DNA of 64,000 nucleotides, taken from NCBI RefSeq assembly GCF_004664715.2, contig NC_051073.1:61675379-61739378 (forward strand), written 5' to 3'. Both the position numbers and the translations under genes were made by a program. Below, piece after piece: positions 10,866-21,974 of this stretch (position 1 is its first letter; each line of letters opens with the position of its first letter). Source of the stretch: Peromyscus leucopus (lineage: Eukaryota > Chordata > Mammalia > Rodentia > Cricetidae). The notes under the pieces are model-generated. The model was given only the letters and a program-made list of their open reading frames with translations, searched no databases and was not told where the DNA came from.

Positions 10866-11100
10866 TACCCGATAACACTGTGCTAATTACCTTTTTTTCT
10901 CTCTCTCTCTCCTTTTTCATTCCTGTTCATTCCCAACATTTTCCCACCTTCTGTCTTTTGCTACCTTCTCCCATCTTTCCTCCTTTTCTTCCTCTTCCCC
11001 TCTGCTCTCCCCCAACTCTTTGTCTTCTTCCACATCCACACCCTGCCTCCACACCCTCACATCTCACCCCTTTACCGCCACCACCCACCAAAGCTCTCAG
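10866..11100 (+). promoter_or_regulatory. 3' splice region with a very long polypyrimidine tract and AG exclusion zone
   Basis: From 10866 to 11091 there is not a single AG dinucleotide (226 nt), and from 10891 on the + strand is almost all C and T. The last AG before it is at 10864-10865. A good branch-point match, TGCTAAT, lies at 10881-10887 with the likely branch A at 10886, directly before the tract. TAAC at 10873-10876 is a second candidate. The tract ends at two AGs seven bases apart (11092-11093 and 11099-11100). This is the layout of exons with distant branch points, which are often regulated by pyrimidine-tract-binding proteins. That the SH3 exon is regulated this way is inference. 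Confidence 0.8.
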
Positions 11101-11340
11101 GCGGATGTGAGCTGACTGTGGTCCTCCAGGACTTCAGCGCAGGCCACAGCAGTGAGCTGAGCATCCAGGTGGGCCAGACGGTGGAGCTGCTGGAGCGACC
11201 GAGTGAGAGGCCCGGCTGGTGTCTGGTCCGTACCACCGAGCGGAGCCCCCCACAGGAAGGCCTGGTCCCCAGCAGCACCCTGTGCATCTCACACTCTCGG
11301 AGCAGCGTGGAGATGGACTGCTTCTTCCCTTTGGTGAAAG
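11101..11340 (+). CDS. Kalrn: Kalirin SH3-domain coding exon (internal exon)
   Basis: Internal coding exon of kalirin, a Rho guanine-nucleotide exchange factor that acts at synapses and in the secretory pathway. The frame starting with GGA at 11103 gives 79 residues. These include an SH3 fold: LQDF at residues 8-11 in the place of the usual ALYDY, the conserved Trp39 in PGWCLV, and GLVPSSTL at 53-60 in the place of the GLIPSNYV motif. The tail CISHSRSSVEMDCFFPLVK matches kalirin rather than its paralogue Trio, from my knowledge of the family. The 3' end is a GT donor (AAAG|GTAGGA) in phase 1. The 5' end is ambiguous: AG at 11092-11093 and AG at 11099-11100 are both possible acceptors, and CAG|G at 11101 is closer to consensus and keeps the exon at 240 nt, a multiple of three. 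The exon is expected in the long isoforms that extend beyond the first GEF module, and absent from kalirin-7. The neighbouring exons are outside the window. Confidence 0.95.
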
Positions 11341-11417
11341 GTAGGACAGATTTGAGGGGAGGGTGGCAAGCTCAGGCCGAGCACCTTAGAACTGGCCTCA
11401 GAGTTCACCTGGATTGA
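11340..11417 (+). other. Possible intron-retention extension of the SH3 exon
   Basis: If the donor at 11341 is not used, the kalirin frame continues for Gly plus 24 more codons (starting RTDLRGGW) and stops at TGA 11415-11417. A protein ending just after the SH3 domain would result, a layout described for a kalirin-8-type form. I see no AATAAA or ATTAAA in the next 300 bases, so use as a true 3' end is not supported by the sequence alone. Confidence 0.25.
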
Positions 11418-11744
11418 GCCGGATCTCTTCTGAGATCCAGAAGTGGAAGGGATATGCTAAAAGCTTGAAGAGAAAGCTAAGTGTATCTGTGTGGCTTAGA
11501 GAAAGCCATCCGATCCCTCCAATCCCATCTGTTCTTAAAAAAACAAAGGTTGAACTGCTAACTGCTGATCTCTAAGCTCTCTCCCAGCTTTTCCTCTGCC
11601 CCATACTACGCCTAGATTTGAGTCTGCACCCTGACAGAAGGACCAAGCAACCCCAGCAACCAGCCACAGTGAAGTAGGACTTGGCCAGCCCCTCTGCCCG
11701 CTCAGGGGTCAAGGTTCCCCCCAACCCTGTCGCTTTTTTCCCTT

Positions 11745-12385
11745 TGATGCGTTCAATGAGTATATAGGATTTATTCGAATGACTTACAGACTGTGGTCCA
11801 GCTAATCCAGCAATGGCTGGCTGTGAACAGAAAGTCCAAGAATCCAGTAGTTGTTCAGTCCACGAGGCTGGATGTCTCAGCTGGTCTTCAGTAGACACTG
11901 GAATCTTGAAGAAGTAGGCTCTAATGCCAGTGAAGGAATGGACTTGCTAGCAAGTCAAGAGCAAGCAGGCAGAGTGAAGCTTCCTTCTTCCATGTCCTTA
12001 TATACGCTTCCAGCAGAAGGTGTGGCCCTGTTTAGAGGTGACTTTTCCCATCTTAAAAGATCTGAGTTAGCCGGGTGGTGGCGGCACATGCCTTTAATCC
12101 CAGCACTCGGGAGGCAGAGGCAGGCAGGTCTCTGTGAGTTCGAGGCCAGCCTTGACTACAGAGTGTGTTCCAGGAAAGGCACAAAGCTATGCAGAGAAAC
12201 CCTGTCTCGAAAAACCAAAAAAAAGATCTGAGTTAAAGGTGTGTTTTCCTACCTCACAGATCCAGATTATAAGTGGATTTTCCTACTTCAAATTTAGCAA
12301 ATAATCCATCACAGATGTTCCCTCCATTTTTGGATTTTAGTTAATTCTAGATATAGTGAAGTTGACAACCAAGAAGAGCCAACAC
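11745..12385 (-). mobile_element. Rodent LTR fragment, split by a B1
   Basis: GGCTCTAATGCCAGTGAAGG, ATGGACTTGCTAGCAAGTCA, CTTCCTTCTTCCATGTCCTT, CCAGCAGAAGGTGTGGCCCT and TCCATTTTTGGATTTTAGTT are blocks I know from a common muroid LTR family, here on the minus strand. I cannot name the subfamily and the boundaries are approximate. A B1 sits inside at 12070-12220. There are no retroviral coding regions. Confidence 0.55.
12070..12220 (+). repeat. B1 SINE nested in an LTR
   Basis: Full-length B1 with the cricetid 3' variant. The 15-base target duplication AAAAGATCTGAGTTA lies at 12055-12069 and 12221-12235. Confidence 0.95.
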
Positions 12386-12639
12386 CATACACCATACACC
12401 CATTATCCAGGCCTTGGCCTGTTTTCTGTATAATCTGTGTTCCCTCCATGTGCCTTTCATTTACTGATGCCAGGGAGGTCAAATGCAGTAGCTCTCCAGG
12501 AGTGGTCTCCAGCCCAACAGCATCTGTCCATGTGCCCTGGAAACAGGTTAACAATACACACAGATGCTCAGGCCCCATCCACCTGCTCAGCAGGTGACCA
12601 CACCAGCTTGCTCTCCAGGTGACTGATACACAGTGGAGT

Positions 12640-12765
12640 CTGAGAACACAGGTTTCCAGAGTCAGTATGGCCTTGAACTCATGCCTTTTACATTGAGGAA
12701 ACTGAGGCCCCGAGACTAACAGAAAACCAAGTCTTAGTCTGGAGCTGAGGTGCATAAATGGTCAG
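12640..12765 (+). repeat. MIR-like fragment
   Basis: TACATTGAGGAAACTGAGGC is the most conserved MIR block. The flanks are only loosely similar. Confidence 0.45.
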
Positions 12766-13951
12766 ATATTAGCATGGGTACACCATCAATGCATGAGACT
12801 CGGGGTGGGCTGCCTGATAGCTAATAACTTTAAGTACTTGGGCATTCCATCTTGGCATGCTGCCAACCATGACATAACTACTTCTGAACACTAGATGGCA
12901 ATAGTGGACTGCCATGTTTGGGCTGCCCAGCTCTTCATCCAGCCTTGGGGATTTCCATCCATCCTGTAATACATACTAAAACCTAGATTCCTCTGCATCC
13001 CTCATCTTTGGTTTAGCTTCCTCCCCTCCCTCTTTCCTCTGAGGACCTTGGAGAGATTGCCGGGAAGTTGTGTAGGATTTGTAATTGCAGCTTCCCAGTC
13101 CTTTGAAGAATCGGCACCCACAACCCTCTGAAATTCTTGGTGTAAAGAGAGACTAAAATCAGGAACTTAGTGAATAGGTCTGCTTTGAGTTAAGTGGGGG
13201 GAAAGTGGGGCCCATGGAGGATGGATTGTTGTGAGGTTAAAATGAAGGAATAGGTTAAAACACATGTACACACACATGCACATGTGCACACACACCAGGT
13301 CCCGGCACTTGGCACACCTTTGTTATTGTAAGTTGTTACTTCTATTTCTTTCATCACAGATTGCCCAGCAGAGTGCCTACAAACTCCCACAAATCCAGCA
13401 GAGACCATAGAGTGCAGACAGGGGAAGGGAGAAGGGCTGGGGAAAGCCAGCTTTCCATAGGTCCCAGGTATGGGTTGTTTTCACTGAGGAGGGCCTCAGC
13501 TTCATTACTGAGACTAGGGGGGCCTAGACCTCCCCTTGCCGGTCTGTGGCTGGCTGATCTGTGCATGCTGTCATAGCTGGGCCCACTACATCCAACCAAA
13601 GATGGAGAATTGGAGGGTAATGACACCATCTGCGACCGTTAGAGGTGGAGGCATTCTGGGTAGAAATCCTTCAGGATAGATTAGAGGGAGATACAGCTAA
13701 CAACGGGAGGTGAGGACCAGAATGGAAAAGCGGGAAGAAAAGAGTGAGGCAAGCTGTTGCAGAACTTTCCTAGGCAACTATACCAGTCAGAAGGGCTTCC
13801 GAAAGTGAGCACCAGTCCACATCACCAGGGTTGGGTGGCTCTTTATTTGCAGATTGGCCTTTCTTTCCAAGCATAGGCCGGCTAGTTGGGCCTACAAAGC
13901 CGCAACCCGGGAAAGCCATTCTCATTCCCAGCTGAGCTAGAAAACGAGGGT

Positions 13952-14058
13952 GCCCAGCCAAGCATGGAGGCTTGCATCCTATATTCCCAGCTCCCAGGAG
14001 GCTGAGGCAGGAAGGTTGCCACAAATTCAGAACTGCCTGGGCAGCAAAGTGAGATGAG
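13952..14058 (+). repeat. Proto-B1 type SINE
   Basis: AGCCAAGCATGGAGGCTTGC, CCCAGGAGGCTGAGGCAGGA and GCCTGGGCAGCAAAGTGAG are an old, diverged 7SL-derived monomer. Confidence 0.75.
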
Positions 14059-15384
14059 GTGGGGGAGATGAATATGACTGTGATCATGCACATGGCCTGC
14101 TCCCAGCAGTTAGGGTCTAAGTCACTACAGAGCACCTCTGGTACCCTGAATAACACCGTGTTTGGGAGCAGCAGAGACCTAGTGGGCTGCTCCTGCTCAC
14201 ATCCCAGATGGCCGCCTACTGGCAACCTGGCCCTTTCTTCTACCAGCTGCGACTTTTCTTCTTTGGGCACTCTATATTAGAAGTTACCCAGAATGCCTTC
14301 CTCTGGCATTGTGGCATAGGAAAGGACAGCCCCATCTGGGACCGTGGAGGTCAGAAAACCAGAATTGATTTCCACTTCAGTTCCCAGGACAAAGGAACTA
14401 GCCCTGTTAACCTTTTTGGGTTGGTGCAAGTCCATGCCTCACAGGCTGTGTGAAGTCGGGACTGTCTATGGTGTGCTAAATGTTGTATGGATAATTGGAC
14501 CAGAAATGGGGGCCACAGGGGCTACAGAGCATCAAGGAGGGAATTCAGGGAGCCGCTAGAACAGGTCTTCACCCAGTGTGCACATTAAAGTAAGGTGCGA
14601 GCCTTCCAGTATGACAGTACCCAGAACCCACCCAAAACAGCTAAAGTCAGAATCCCTGTAGGTGGCATGAGAAGTGAATCTAAGGTACAGCCTGAGTTAA
14701 GAACTACTGCACTAGCTCAGTCTTCCAAAGAGATTCTGGGTCACAGGAAGGCACAGTGCCTCTCCCAACCCACAAGGAGATGGGACAGAGAAGCCCCACC
14801 CCCATCACCACTACCACCACCACCTGCACACTTAGCCTGCAGGCTTCTAGAAGGCCCGAGGATTTTTTTCTGCCCGTCCTCTCCTGGAAGGCCTCTGGGA
14901 CAGGAGAGGGCTCTTCTGACACTTGGCATGTTGTGACTCATGATAGGGTTGTCAAGAAATATCGGTTGTAACCAAATTGGGGCAGGCCCACGTTTCACAC
15001 CCTTCCTTCACCCTGTCCTCTCAGAATTCTCTCTGGAGTTGGGCCTTCTGAGATCTGATCTTCTCTCCATAGCCCCCTCTTGCTTTCTCAGCAGCAGGTA
15101 ATTGTGGGTAATACCCCATGAAGGACAAAGACTTTATAGTGATTTCCAACTCCTGAAATGCAGAGGTATTCTGTTTGGTTCTTTAATAACATGCCCTACC
15201 CTAGACCCAAATTCAGGCATGTGCCTCCCCAGTATTTAAAGTTCCTTGATGATTCTGATGCTCTGTGGGCTATGGGTTTAGCACCCCCAGATGTGAGGCT
15301 TGGGATAAAGGTGATGGAAGGCAGTTGTGCATTCCATCCAGATGTAGCAAGACATAGAGCTCAGCAAGGAAGAACAAAACAGTT

Positions 15385-15666
15385 GGACCAACATATGAGC
15401 AAAAGGCTTGGGTAAAAGCTTAACCAGAGAAGATACTCAGGTGCCAGTGAGCATGGGAAAGATTTAATATCTCTGCTCAGGAAAATGCAAATCAATACCT
15501 CAATGTCATACCATTCCGACCCATTAGAATGACTCTTAGTTAATGTGGACACGCCTCAGAAAATCACAGATTATCTATAAGGATGTACAGAAGTTGGAAC
15601 ACTGCTGGGTAGCTGGTTGGAATGTAAAAAATTTCCAGAGCTATGGAAAACACTGTAGGGAATCTC

Positions 15667-15724
<58 letters not shown>

Positions 15725-16260
15725 AAACATATGATCCTGTAGTCCCACTTGTAGGAGTATTTCAACATGAATTGAAGGCAAGGATACGAGCATATCTACA
15801 CACCCATGTTCATAGTATTGTTCATGACAGCCACGGGTGTCCATGGACAAATGAATATACAAAGTATGACACACATACACTGGACTATCATTCAAGCTTA
15901 AAAAGGAAGGAAAATCTGACACCAGATTACATCATGGGCAGACCCTGGGGACATTATGTAAAGTGAAATAACCCAGTCACTGAGACAAATGCTCCATTAT
16001 TTCACTTATATGACAGACTTTGAATAGTCAGCTTTACATAGGCAAAAGGCAGAATGGTGATTTCTAGGGACCAGGGAAAGGAGGGGCCTAGACAATTAAA
16101 TTGTTCAGTGGGTACAGTTTCAGTTTCACAAGTTGGGAAACTTCTGGAGATGTCTTGCTTGTACAACATACTAAACACACTCCTTATTCTCTCAGGTTAA
16201 ACACCTTTTAAAGTGAATGTGCCTAATGCCAGAGCAGTGTATGCTTTAAAATAGTGAGGA
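15385..16260 (+). mobile_element. Ancient L1 (L1M-type) 3' end
   Basis: Sense-strand relic of the end of ORF2 and the 3' UTR: GAAAATGCAAATCAATACCT, TGGAACACTGCTGGGTAGCT, GTTCATGACAGCCACGGGTG, GACATTATGTAAAGTGAAAT and CTTCTGGAGATGTCTTGCTT occur in the L1 order. The reading frame is broken. A (TG)n tract has grown inside it at 15671. Confidence 0.85.
15671..15722. repeat. (TG)n microsatellite inside L1
   Basis: About 26 uninterrupted TG units between two halves of the L1 relic. Confidence 0.95.
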
Positions 16261-16654
16261 TTGTTTCAAGTTAGCCCTGGACCCTTGGGCCCAGGCTCCA
16301 AAGCCCAATCCCAGTCTGTCTTTACCGTGATATCGGAAGTATGCCTGTGTGCCGCCTTCTGGCTGGGTCTTGTGTTCAGAAGAAGTGTAAAGAGATGCGT
16401 CTCTCTGGGTTACGCACATTGCAGGGTGTCAGGACAGCCTGGAGCAAAGGGCAGTGGCCCTGGTGGCCCTGGCTGGACACAGGCAGTTCTAGCTCTTGGA
16501 CTTATCTGGCAGTTTCCACTGCCATCACCTCGCTGACCTCAGGACACTTCCTCAGGCTGTGGGTAAATACCACCAACGGCCTGAGGACACCGAGCAAGGT
16601 TGTGATAGTTGACATCAGTGTGTAAATCTGTGACTACTTAACAACAACAAAAAC

Positions 16655-16855
16655 CTTCATTTATTGAGTCTTACTCTGGGCTGGTTTTAGGGCTGATGCT
16701 TTTAGTGACAATAAAGTGTATTTTGCTCATTTTATAGACAAGGAAACGGTCTTGTAGAGAATAGATGACTTGCTGTAGGTGGCAAAGCTTTCAGATAGTG
16801 TTCGCAGATGTGTTCACAGACTGTCTGTTCCCAGGTCTGGCCCTCCATTCTGCTC
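16655..16855 (+). repeat. MIR element
   Basis: TTCATTTATTGAGTCTTACT, CTCATTTTATAGACAAGGAA and CAGGTCTGGCCCTCCATTCT follow the MIR order over about 200 bases. Confidence 0.75.
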
Positions 16856-16984
16856 AACGGCCTCCCAAGGCTGAAGGCATCAGAATTCATACTTTAGTTT
16901 GCCTTCCATCTGAGGCTCCCTGAGTTGGCCGGTCTCCTTGGACGAGGATTGGAGGACACTGACCCTGTCACAAAGGCCACACCA

Positions 16985-17112
16985 GCCAAACACAGTGGCT
17001 CAGGCCTGTAGGTTCTGGCACTTGGGAGGCAAAGACAGAAAGATCACACAAATCTTTCTGTGAGGCTAGCCTGGGCTGGAGAGTGAGCCCCTGTCTCTAA
17101 ACAAAACAAAAT
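16985..17112 (+). repeat. Proto-B1 type SINE
   Basis: CCAAACACAGTGGCTCAGGC, CACTTGGGAGGCAAAGACAG and GCTAGCCTGGGCTGGAGAGT, with an A-rich tail. Confidence 0.8.
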
Positions 17113-17654
17113 ACACCACAGTGTACCTTTGCAACTCGCCTCGCCTCTGGCACCAACCTCTTCCCTCCCTGGGAAGAAAAGCAGCAGCCAGAGGTAGACT
17201 TTGTCCTGTGTGTTTGCCCGGTGAAAGCAGCTCCCCAGTCGTCATGTGGGAAAGCCGGGGCAGTGGGAGGGAACCCGAGGCCACTGTTTACATGGCGTGC
17301 ACGGCCTAGACGTGAAGAACTGTGCATGCTGGTGCTCAGCTTGCTCTGTCTCCTTTTTTTATCTAGTCCAGGACCCCAACATGTGAATTAGCATTGTCCA
17401 CAGTTAGGGTGGGTCTCCCACCTCTGTTAGCCTAACGTCAAGATGATCCCTTACAGACAGGACCTGATGCTTGTTTCTACAGTGATGCCAGAGCCTGGCC
17501 AGTTGACATCACTATTAACTGTCACACGGCACTTGGCCTGCTATGAAGTCTCGGGCAGAACAGTCTTGTGCAGTACTCTAGACAATAGGCAGTGTAGTTG
17601 AAAGTTTTCTCAGGTCCTGTCTGGCCTCATGGTCCCAAGTTCCTCCAGTCCCAC

Positions 17655-18005
17655 CCGGCCCTGCAGTCCCTCAGCCGCTTATAAAATAATCATTCAGAGC
17701 CTTAATATTATTTACAAACTGTACAGACTATGGCTTATGTTTCTTGCTAGCTAGCTCTATCATCTTAAATTAGCCCATTTCTATTCATCTATGTTTTGTC
17801 ACATGGCTGTGGCATTACCAGTCTGCTGGCATGTTGCTCCTTGGGCGCTGGGCTGGCGTCTCCTCCAACTCTACCCTTCTTCTCTCTGTATCTCTACTTG
17901 GATTTCCTGCCTGGCTGTAAGCTTTCTTGCCATAGGCCAAAACAGCTTTATTTACTAACCAGTGGGAACAGAATATATTCACAGCATACAGAAAGGCATC
18001 CCACA
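17655..18005 (-). mobile_element. Rodent LTR, minus strand
   Basis: AAATAATCATTCAGAGCCTT, TTGCTAGCTAGCTCTATCAT, AATTAGCCCATTTCTATTCA, AACAGCTTTATTTACTAACC and CATCCCACA at the end match the antisense order of a widespread muroid LTR. The left edge is uncertain, and no internal retroviral sequence is attached, so it is probably a solo LTR. Confidence 0.6.
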
Positions 18006-18212
18006 GCAAGGCGCTGTTTCTCTGTCTCTGACAGGAGCCAATCTAGCCTCGAAGCTTCTGCAGCCTGTCCAACAGACAGCACATCCCACTACTAAAATCC
18101 CAGGCACCAAACACCCAAAAGTTCAGGGTCCCTTTCTTGGTTTCATTGTTATCCAATCCAGAGAATTAATGTCCCTCTGCCCATTAGAAGAATCAATCCT
18201 CTAAAGGTCTGA

Positions 18213-18213
<1 letters not shown>

Positions 18214-18260
<47 letters not shown>
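18214..18260. repeat. (CA)n microsatellite
   Basis: About 23 CA units. Confidence 0.95.
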
Positions 18261-18263
<3 letters not shown>

Positions 18264-18599
18264 CTTTTTAGTATAATTCTGCGTTAAGAGCAGGAGCCTT
18301 GGGTTTTAGATTGTTCTGCCATGCCTAAAGCCATAAGAAACTAAAAAGGCATGGAAAATGAATATTGTCAAAACAGTTCCTTTCAGGCATGGAGCTGGTT
18401 ACAAATTGCAGCAGGCTGTTCTCCAACCTCTCTTCATTTATGTAAGCTATATGTAAATTCAGAGCCCCATGAAGTCTTGGGAGTGTGATGAATGAGGGAC
18501 AGAGAGGTTCCCTACACTATACCCATACAATTTCATTCCATAATAGCATTGCCGTTATAGTACACCTACGACGGAAACAGTAAAAATGTGTGGGTTTTA

Positions 18600-18754
18600 A
18601 TCAGTCTGTTGGGCTAGATGCTCACATTCAGCCTTGGGAGATGGATGCAGGAAGATCAGAAGCCCTGGGCAGTCTTGGCTACACAGCAAATTCAGTCCAG
18701 CTGGGGCCACACAGAAATCCTTTCCCCAACAAACAAACAAACAAACAAACAAAC
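18600..18754 (+). repeat. Diverged B1 SINE with (CAAA)n tail
   Basis: AGATGCTCACATTCAGCCTT and CAGTCTTGGCTACACAGCAA are weak B1 matches, followed by an A-rich CAAA repeat tail. Confidence 0.6.
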
Positions 18755-18807
18755 CACTTACTCTCGGTACCTGAAACAAATGCATTGAATAAGAAATATA
18801 GTAATTG

Positions 18808-18970
18808 AGCCAGGTATGGTGTTGCACGCCTTTAATTCCAGCACTCGAGAGACAGAGGCAGGAGGATCTCTGAATTCGAGGCCAGCCTGGTCTACAGAGC
18901 GAGTTCCAGAACAGCCAGGGTTATACAGAGAAACCTTATCTCAAAAAAAAAAAAAAAAAAAAAAAAAAAA
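18808..18970 (+). repeat. B1 SINE
   Basis: GAGCCAGGTATGGTGTTGCA to AACCTTATCTC with a tail of nearly 30 A. Confidence 0.92.
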
Positions 18971-19401
18971 CGGAAAAAAAAAGAAAAAGTTAGAATTAAA
19001 TCCCCCCCTTTTTTAAAAAAAATAATAGAATAAAATCTGTATGTGGCTCTTGATTATGTTTAATTGAGCTTCTGGAATCCTAAAATTGCAGATGATGGGC
19101 TTAACTCTCTTCTCTAATACAAGGCAGTGTCCCTGACAGGAGGTGAGCCAAGCTTGACAGGGAAACCCCCAGAGACTGTGACATATGCTTCCAGAAGTCT
19201 GTTGGACTTGCGCGCAGTTCCAACCCTAGGACATTCCTCATACTTAGCACTCGAAATCTTGATACTTGCGTCCTGCCCAGCCCCGATCAGCTTTCCCTTC
19301 CCATCCCCCACCCAACCTTTCTCACGCTCTGTCTACCATCTACTTCTAATCTTTTTTCTGGAATGAAGTACTATGCGTTGCATATAAAACTTGGATGTGA
19401 G

Positions 19402-19620
19402 GGGCCTTGAGAGATGGCTCAGTGGTTAAGAGCACTTATGGCTCTCGCAGAGGACCCATGTGTGGTTCCTCACACCCCACAGTGACTTACAACCACCTGT
19501 AATTTCAGTGTCAGGGGATCTAACACCTTCTGAACTCCGCAGATACCAGGCACACACGTGGTGCACATGCCTACATGCAGGCAAAACGCCTGTACCCATA
19601 AAATAAAATATTTTTAAAAT
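19402..19620 (+). repeat. B2/B3-type SINE
   Basis: GGCCTTGAGAGATGGCTCAG head, GGCACACACGTGGTGCACAT and GCAGGCAAAACGCCTGTACC 3' blocks, and AAAATAAAATA tail. Confidence 0.92.
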
Positions 19621-20174
19621 GTGGAAAACTACTCTCTTAAGGCGTACGAACCTAGCAGTTTCTCCCTGAATCCTTTATCAGACAGTTCAAATAAAACATG
19701 TAAACCCGGCCCTCCTAACTTCTCTAAAGTGGTTGTTTGTGTTTGTGGATTAGCGGTCCTGTTTGATACCCTGGGATGGGGACTCTGCTGCCCAGTCTTA
19801 ACCTGGATGAGGACTGGACTCTCACTCACAAACCTCTGACCTGACGTCCTCTAGACAAAGGGCTTCGAGGCAAGGACCTTCCACTCTGAATGTCTGTTCC
19901 AGTTTGACTGCTTCCTCCTAACAGACCTTCCTCTGCTGTGCGGGCTGAAGTGGCCATTTTTATTATCCTCATCAGTCTTCCTGAATTGCCTCTGGGAATT
20001 CTAAAAAAATGTCTGTTTTCTTTCTCCAGACTAGATAAGTACCTGTGGTGATCTGAAGTCATTAGCCTAAATTACTTCCGTAAAGTGTACCAAACATAGA
20101 ACAAGTATCTTCGCTTTGAGGTGCAGTTTATCCAATCAGACCACACAAACTTTCCACTTTTGTAGTCAAAAATG

Positions 20175-20222
20175 ACTGATGTTTTGTATGTTTTGTATGT
20201 TTTGCATGTTTTGTATGTTTCT
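20175..20222. repeat. Short tandem repeat, unit TTTTGTATG
   Basis: About five 9- to 10-base copies of GTTTTGTAT(G), one with a T-to-C change, at the tail side of a minus-strand B1-like element. Confidence 0.8.
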
Positions 20223-20365
20223 GGTTTTGTTTTTGTCTTTTGAGACAGGGTCTTACTAGCTGGGCTAGCCTTAAATTTGCCCTGTTGTAGAAGCTGGCTT
20301 TAAACTCCTTATCCTCCTGCTTCTGCCTCCCAAGTCTTGGGATTATGGACATACACTACCATTTA
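20223..20365 (-). repeat. Old B1-type SINE
   Basis: TTTTGAGACAGGGTCTTACT, CTGGCTTTAAACTCCTTATC, CTTCTGCCTCCCAAGTCTTG and ATGGACATACACTACCA are the antisense B1 order, diverged. Confidence 0.8.
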
Positions 20366-20754
20366 CAACACATGCTAATGTGTTATGATCAACTTGTCTT
20401 GTCCTTAAAAGGGTACTCGTAACCCTCTGTGGAAACAGGAGGAACTGGTCCTCAAAGAGTCGGTGGACTCCAAAAGGTGATGTGGAATGAGAGAGAGTGT
20501 TTATTTTAAGTGGAAAGTCACTTGTCGTCTTGGGCTGTTTTTGTGTCCGTGACAATGGCTCCCGGAGTTCCTGGATGATTTGAGGGAAGCAATATAAAGT
20601 AATGGTGTCTTTTCAACTGTGAGATTGGCCTTACTGCTGTGTGCACAGGCTCTCCCTTGAGAATACAACAGTGACCAGAGGCTTTCCCCAGGATGTGTAG
20701 CAGGCAATAAGAAGAGGTGTTGGATGGCTAAGCATCTTGGTAAATAATACAAGT

Positions 20755-20860
20755 CTGGGTCCTGCCTCGGCCACTGACCAGCTTGTGACCTTGAGATACT
20801 TCAAGTGTGAGTGATGCGTTATCAGCATCCATGTCTCACACAGTAGAGTTCTCAGCATGC
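20755..20860 (-). repeat. MIR-like fragment
   Basis: TCTGGGTCCTGCCTCGGCCA and GCTTGTGACCTTGAGATACT correspond to the antisense MIR block (tgtgaccttgggcaagt). Confidence 0.45.
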
Positions 20861-21041
20861 AGGCCACACACTAGAAGCACACTGTTAAAATGGATTTCCC
20901 TTCTGCCATGGTGCTTTCTCTGACCTCTATCAGGCCAAGTCTAAGGTGTTTCTAGCCTGAACCCTCTTCGGGGCTGTCTGAGAAGCCAGGGTTCTGTTTC
21001 TGGTTTCATCTTAAGGATTTTCAATATTGTGTTATTCGATG

Positions 21042-21062
21042 CTCTCTCTCTCTCTCTCTCCC
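21042..21062. repeat. (CT)n microsatellite
   Basis: About ten CT units. Confidence 0.9.
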
Positions 21063-21974
21063 TGCTTTTGTTTCTGGTCTATGAGAGGTCCTTCCTGTCA
21101 TTCACCAACATGCAGAAAGGGTTTTGACTTGACATGGTCTTTGCAAGAGAGCCCAAGCCCTTTGTGTTCTAAATAAGTAGCCACCAGTGAGATGTGTGAC
21201 CTAGAACACACAGCCAAGTAGGCCCAGGATATCCCTCCTAACTACCCTTGCTTCATGGCTTCAGTATATTCTGTCTCCATCAGGAGGCACAGGGCTGTCC
21301 CAGGCAAGCACTTCTCTCCTTGGCAGCCCCCATGGAGGTCAAGAGGTTCCCCACATCCTGTGACTTACCTTCTGCCTAACACCAATTCCATCAGTACCTG
21401 TTGCCCCTAATGTAAATACATCTGCATGGTGATGATAATATCCCTCACTGTCCAGAGAGGAAATAGCAGGGAGGTGTGGTATGATGTGTGTGGCCTCCTG
21501 AGACAACTGGTGAGCTCAGCATGGCAGTGAACACCAGGGATCTGGTCCAGAGAAGAAGGGCTCCCAGAAGAAGCTTAAGCTGGCAGGGAAGGGGTAGCCA
21601 ACAGTGTCCCCCAGAGAGGAAACATCACAATTGCCCCTAGCTTGGCTCTATGAAGGACTGCACCCTAAAGGAATAAAGAAACCCAGGAACACTGACTGTG
21701 GCTTAGAAAGAGGAAAAGGTGTGCAGTGGTCTGGGCAGCTGGGATGAGCCTGTCCTCACTGCTCAGGGGAGGCACGAGCATCTCAGGCCCCCAGGCCTTG
21801 GTTGGAGCAGCTTGGAGAGGTGTAGGCAGTGGGACTCTGACGCTCCCTGCAGGACAGAGTGCTCAGTACCCTTCTCCCTGCCCGCCCTTGAGAACAGCTC
21901 CTCACTGAGCCTTAGCTTAGTCCTGGAAACATGCATAGATGTCTTTATGTTGTCAGCTGTGGTCATTTTTGCTT

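Larger units (their letters stand above)
1..11100 (+). other. Kalirin intron upstream of the SH3 exon (part)
   Basis: No coding exon is recognised here. In particular I found no sequence encoding a STYV-type terminus as expected of the kalirin-7 terminal exon, so that exon should lie before the window. The content is SINEs, a hAT-type element, microsatellites and single-copy sequence. Unique-looking spans with nothing recognisable are 1-1176 (apart from a CTCF-type motif at 424), 1740-2820, 3480-4340, 4516-5115, 5540-6927, 7056-7680, 8371-9248 and 9797-10865. Confidence 0.75.

Noticed and set aside
12309..12755. Minus-strand 148-codon ORF
   Set aside because: Its 3' part lies in an LTR-like repeat and MIR relic, and no domain is recognisable.
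20175..20222. CRISPR-like or other regular array
   Set aside because: Units are 9-10 bases with no spacers. It is a simple tandem repeat in a mammalian genome.
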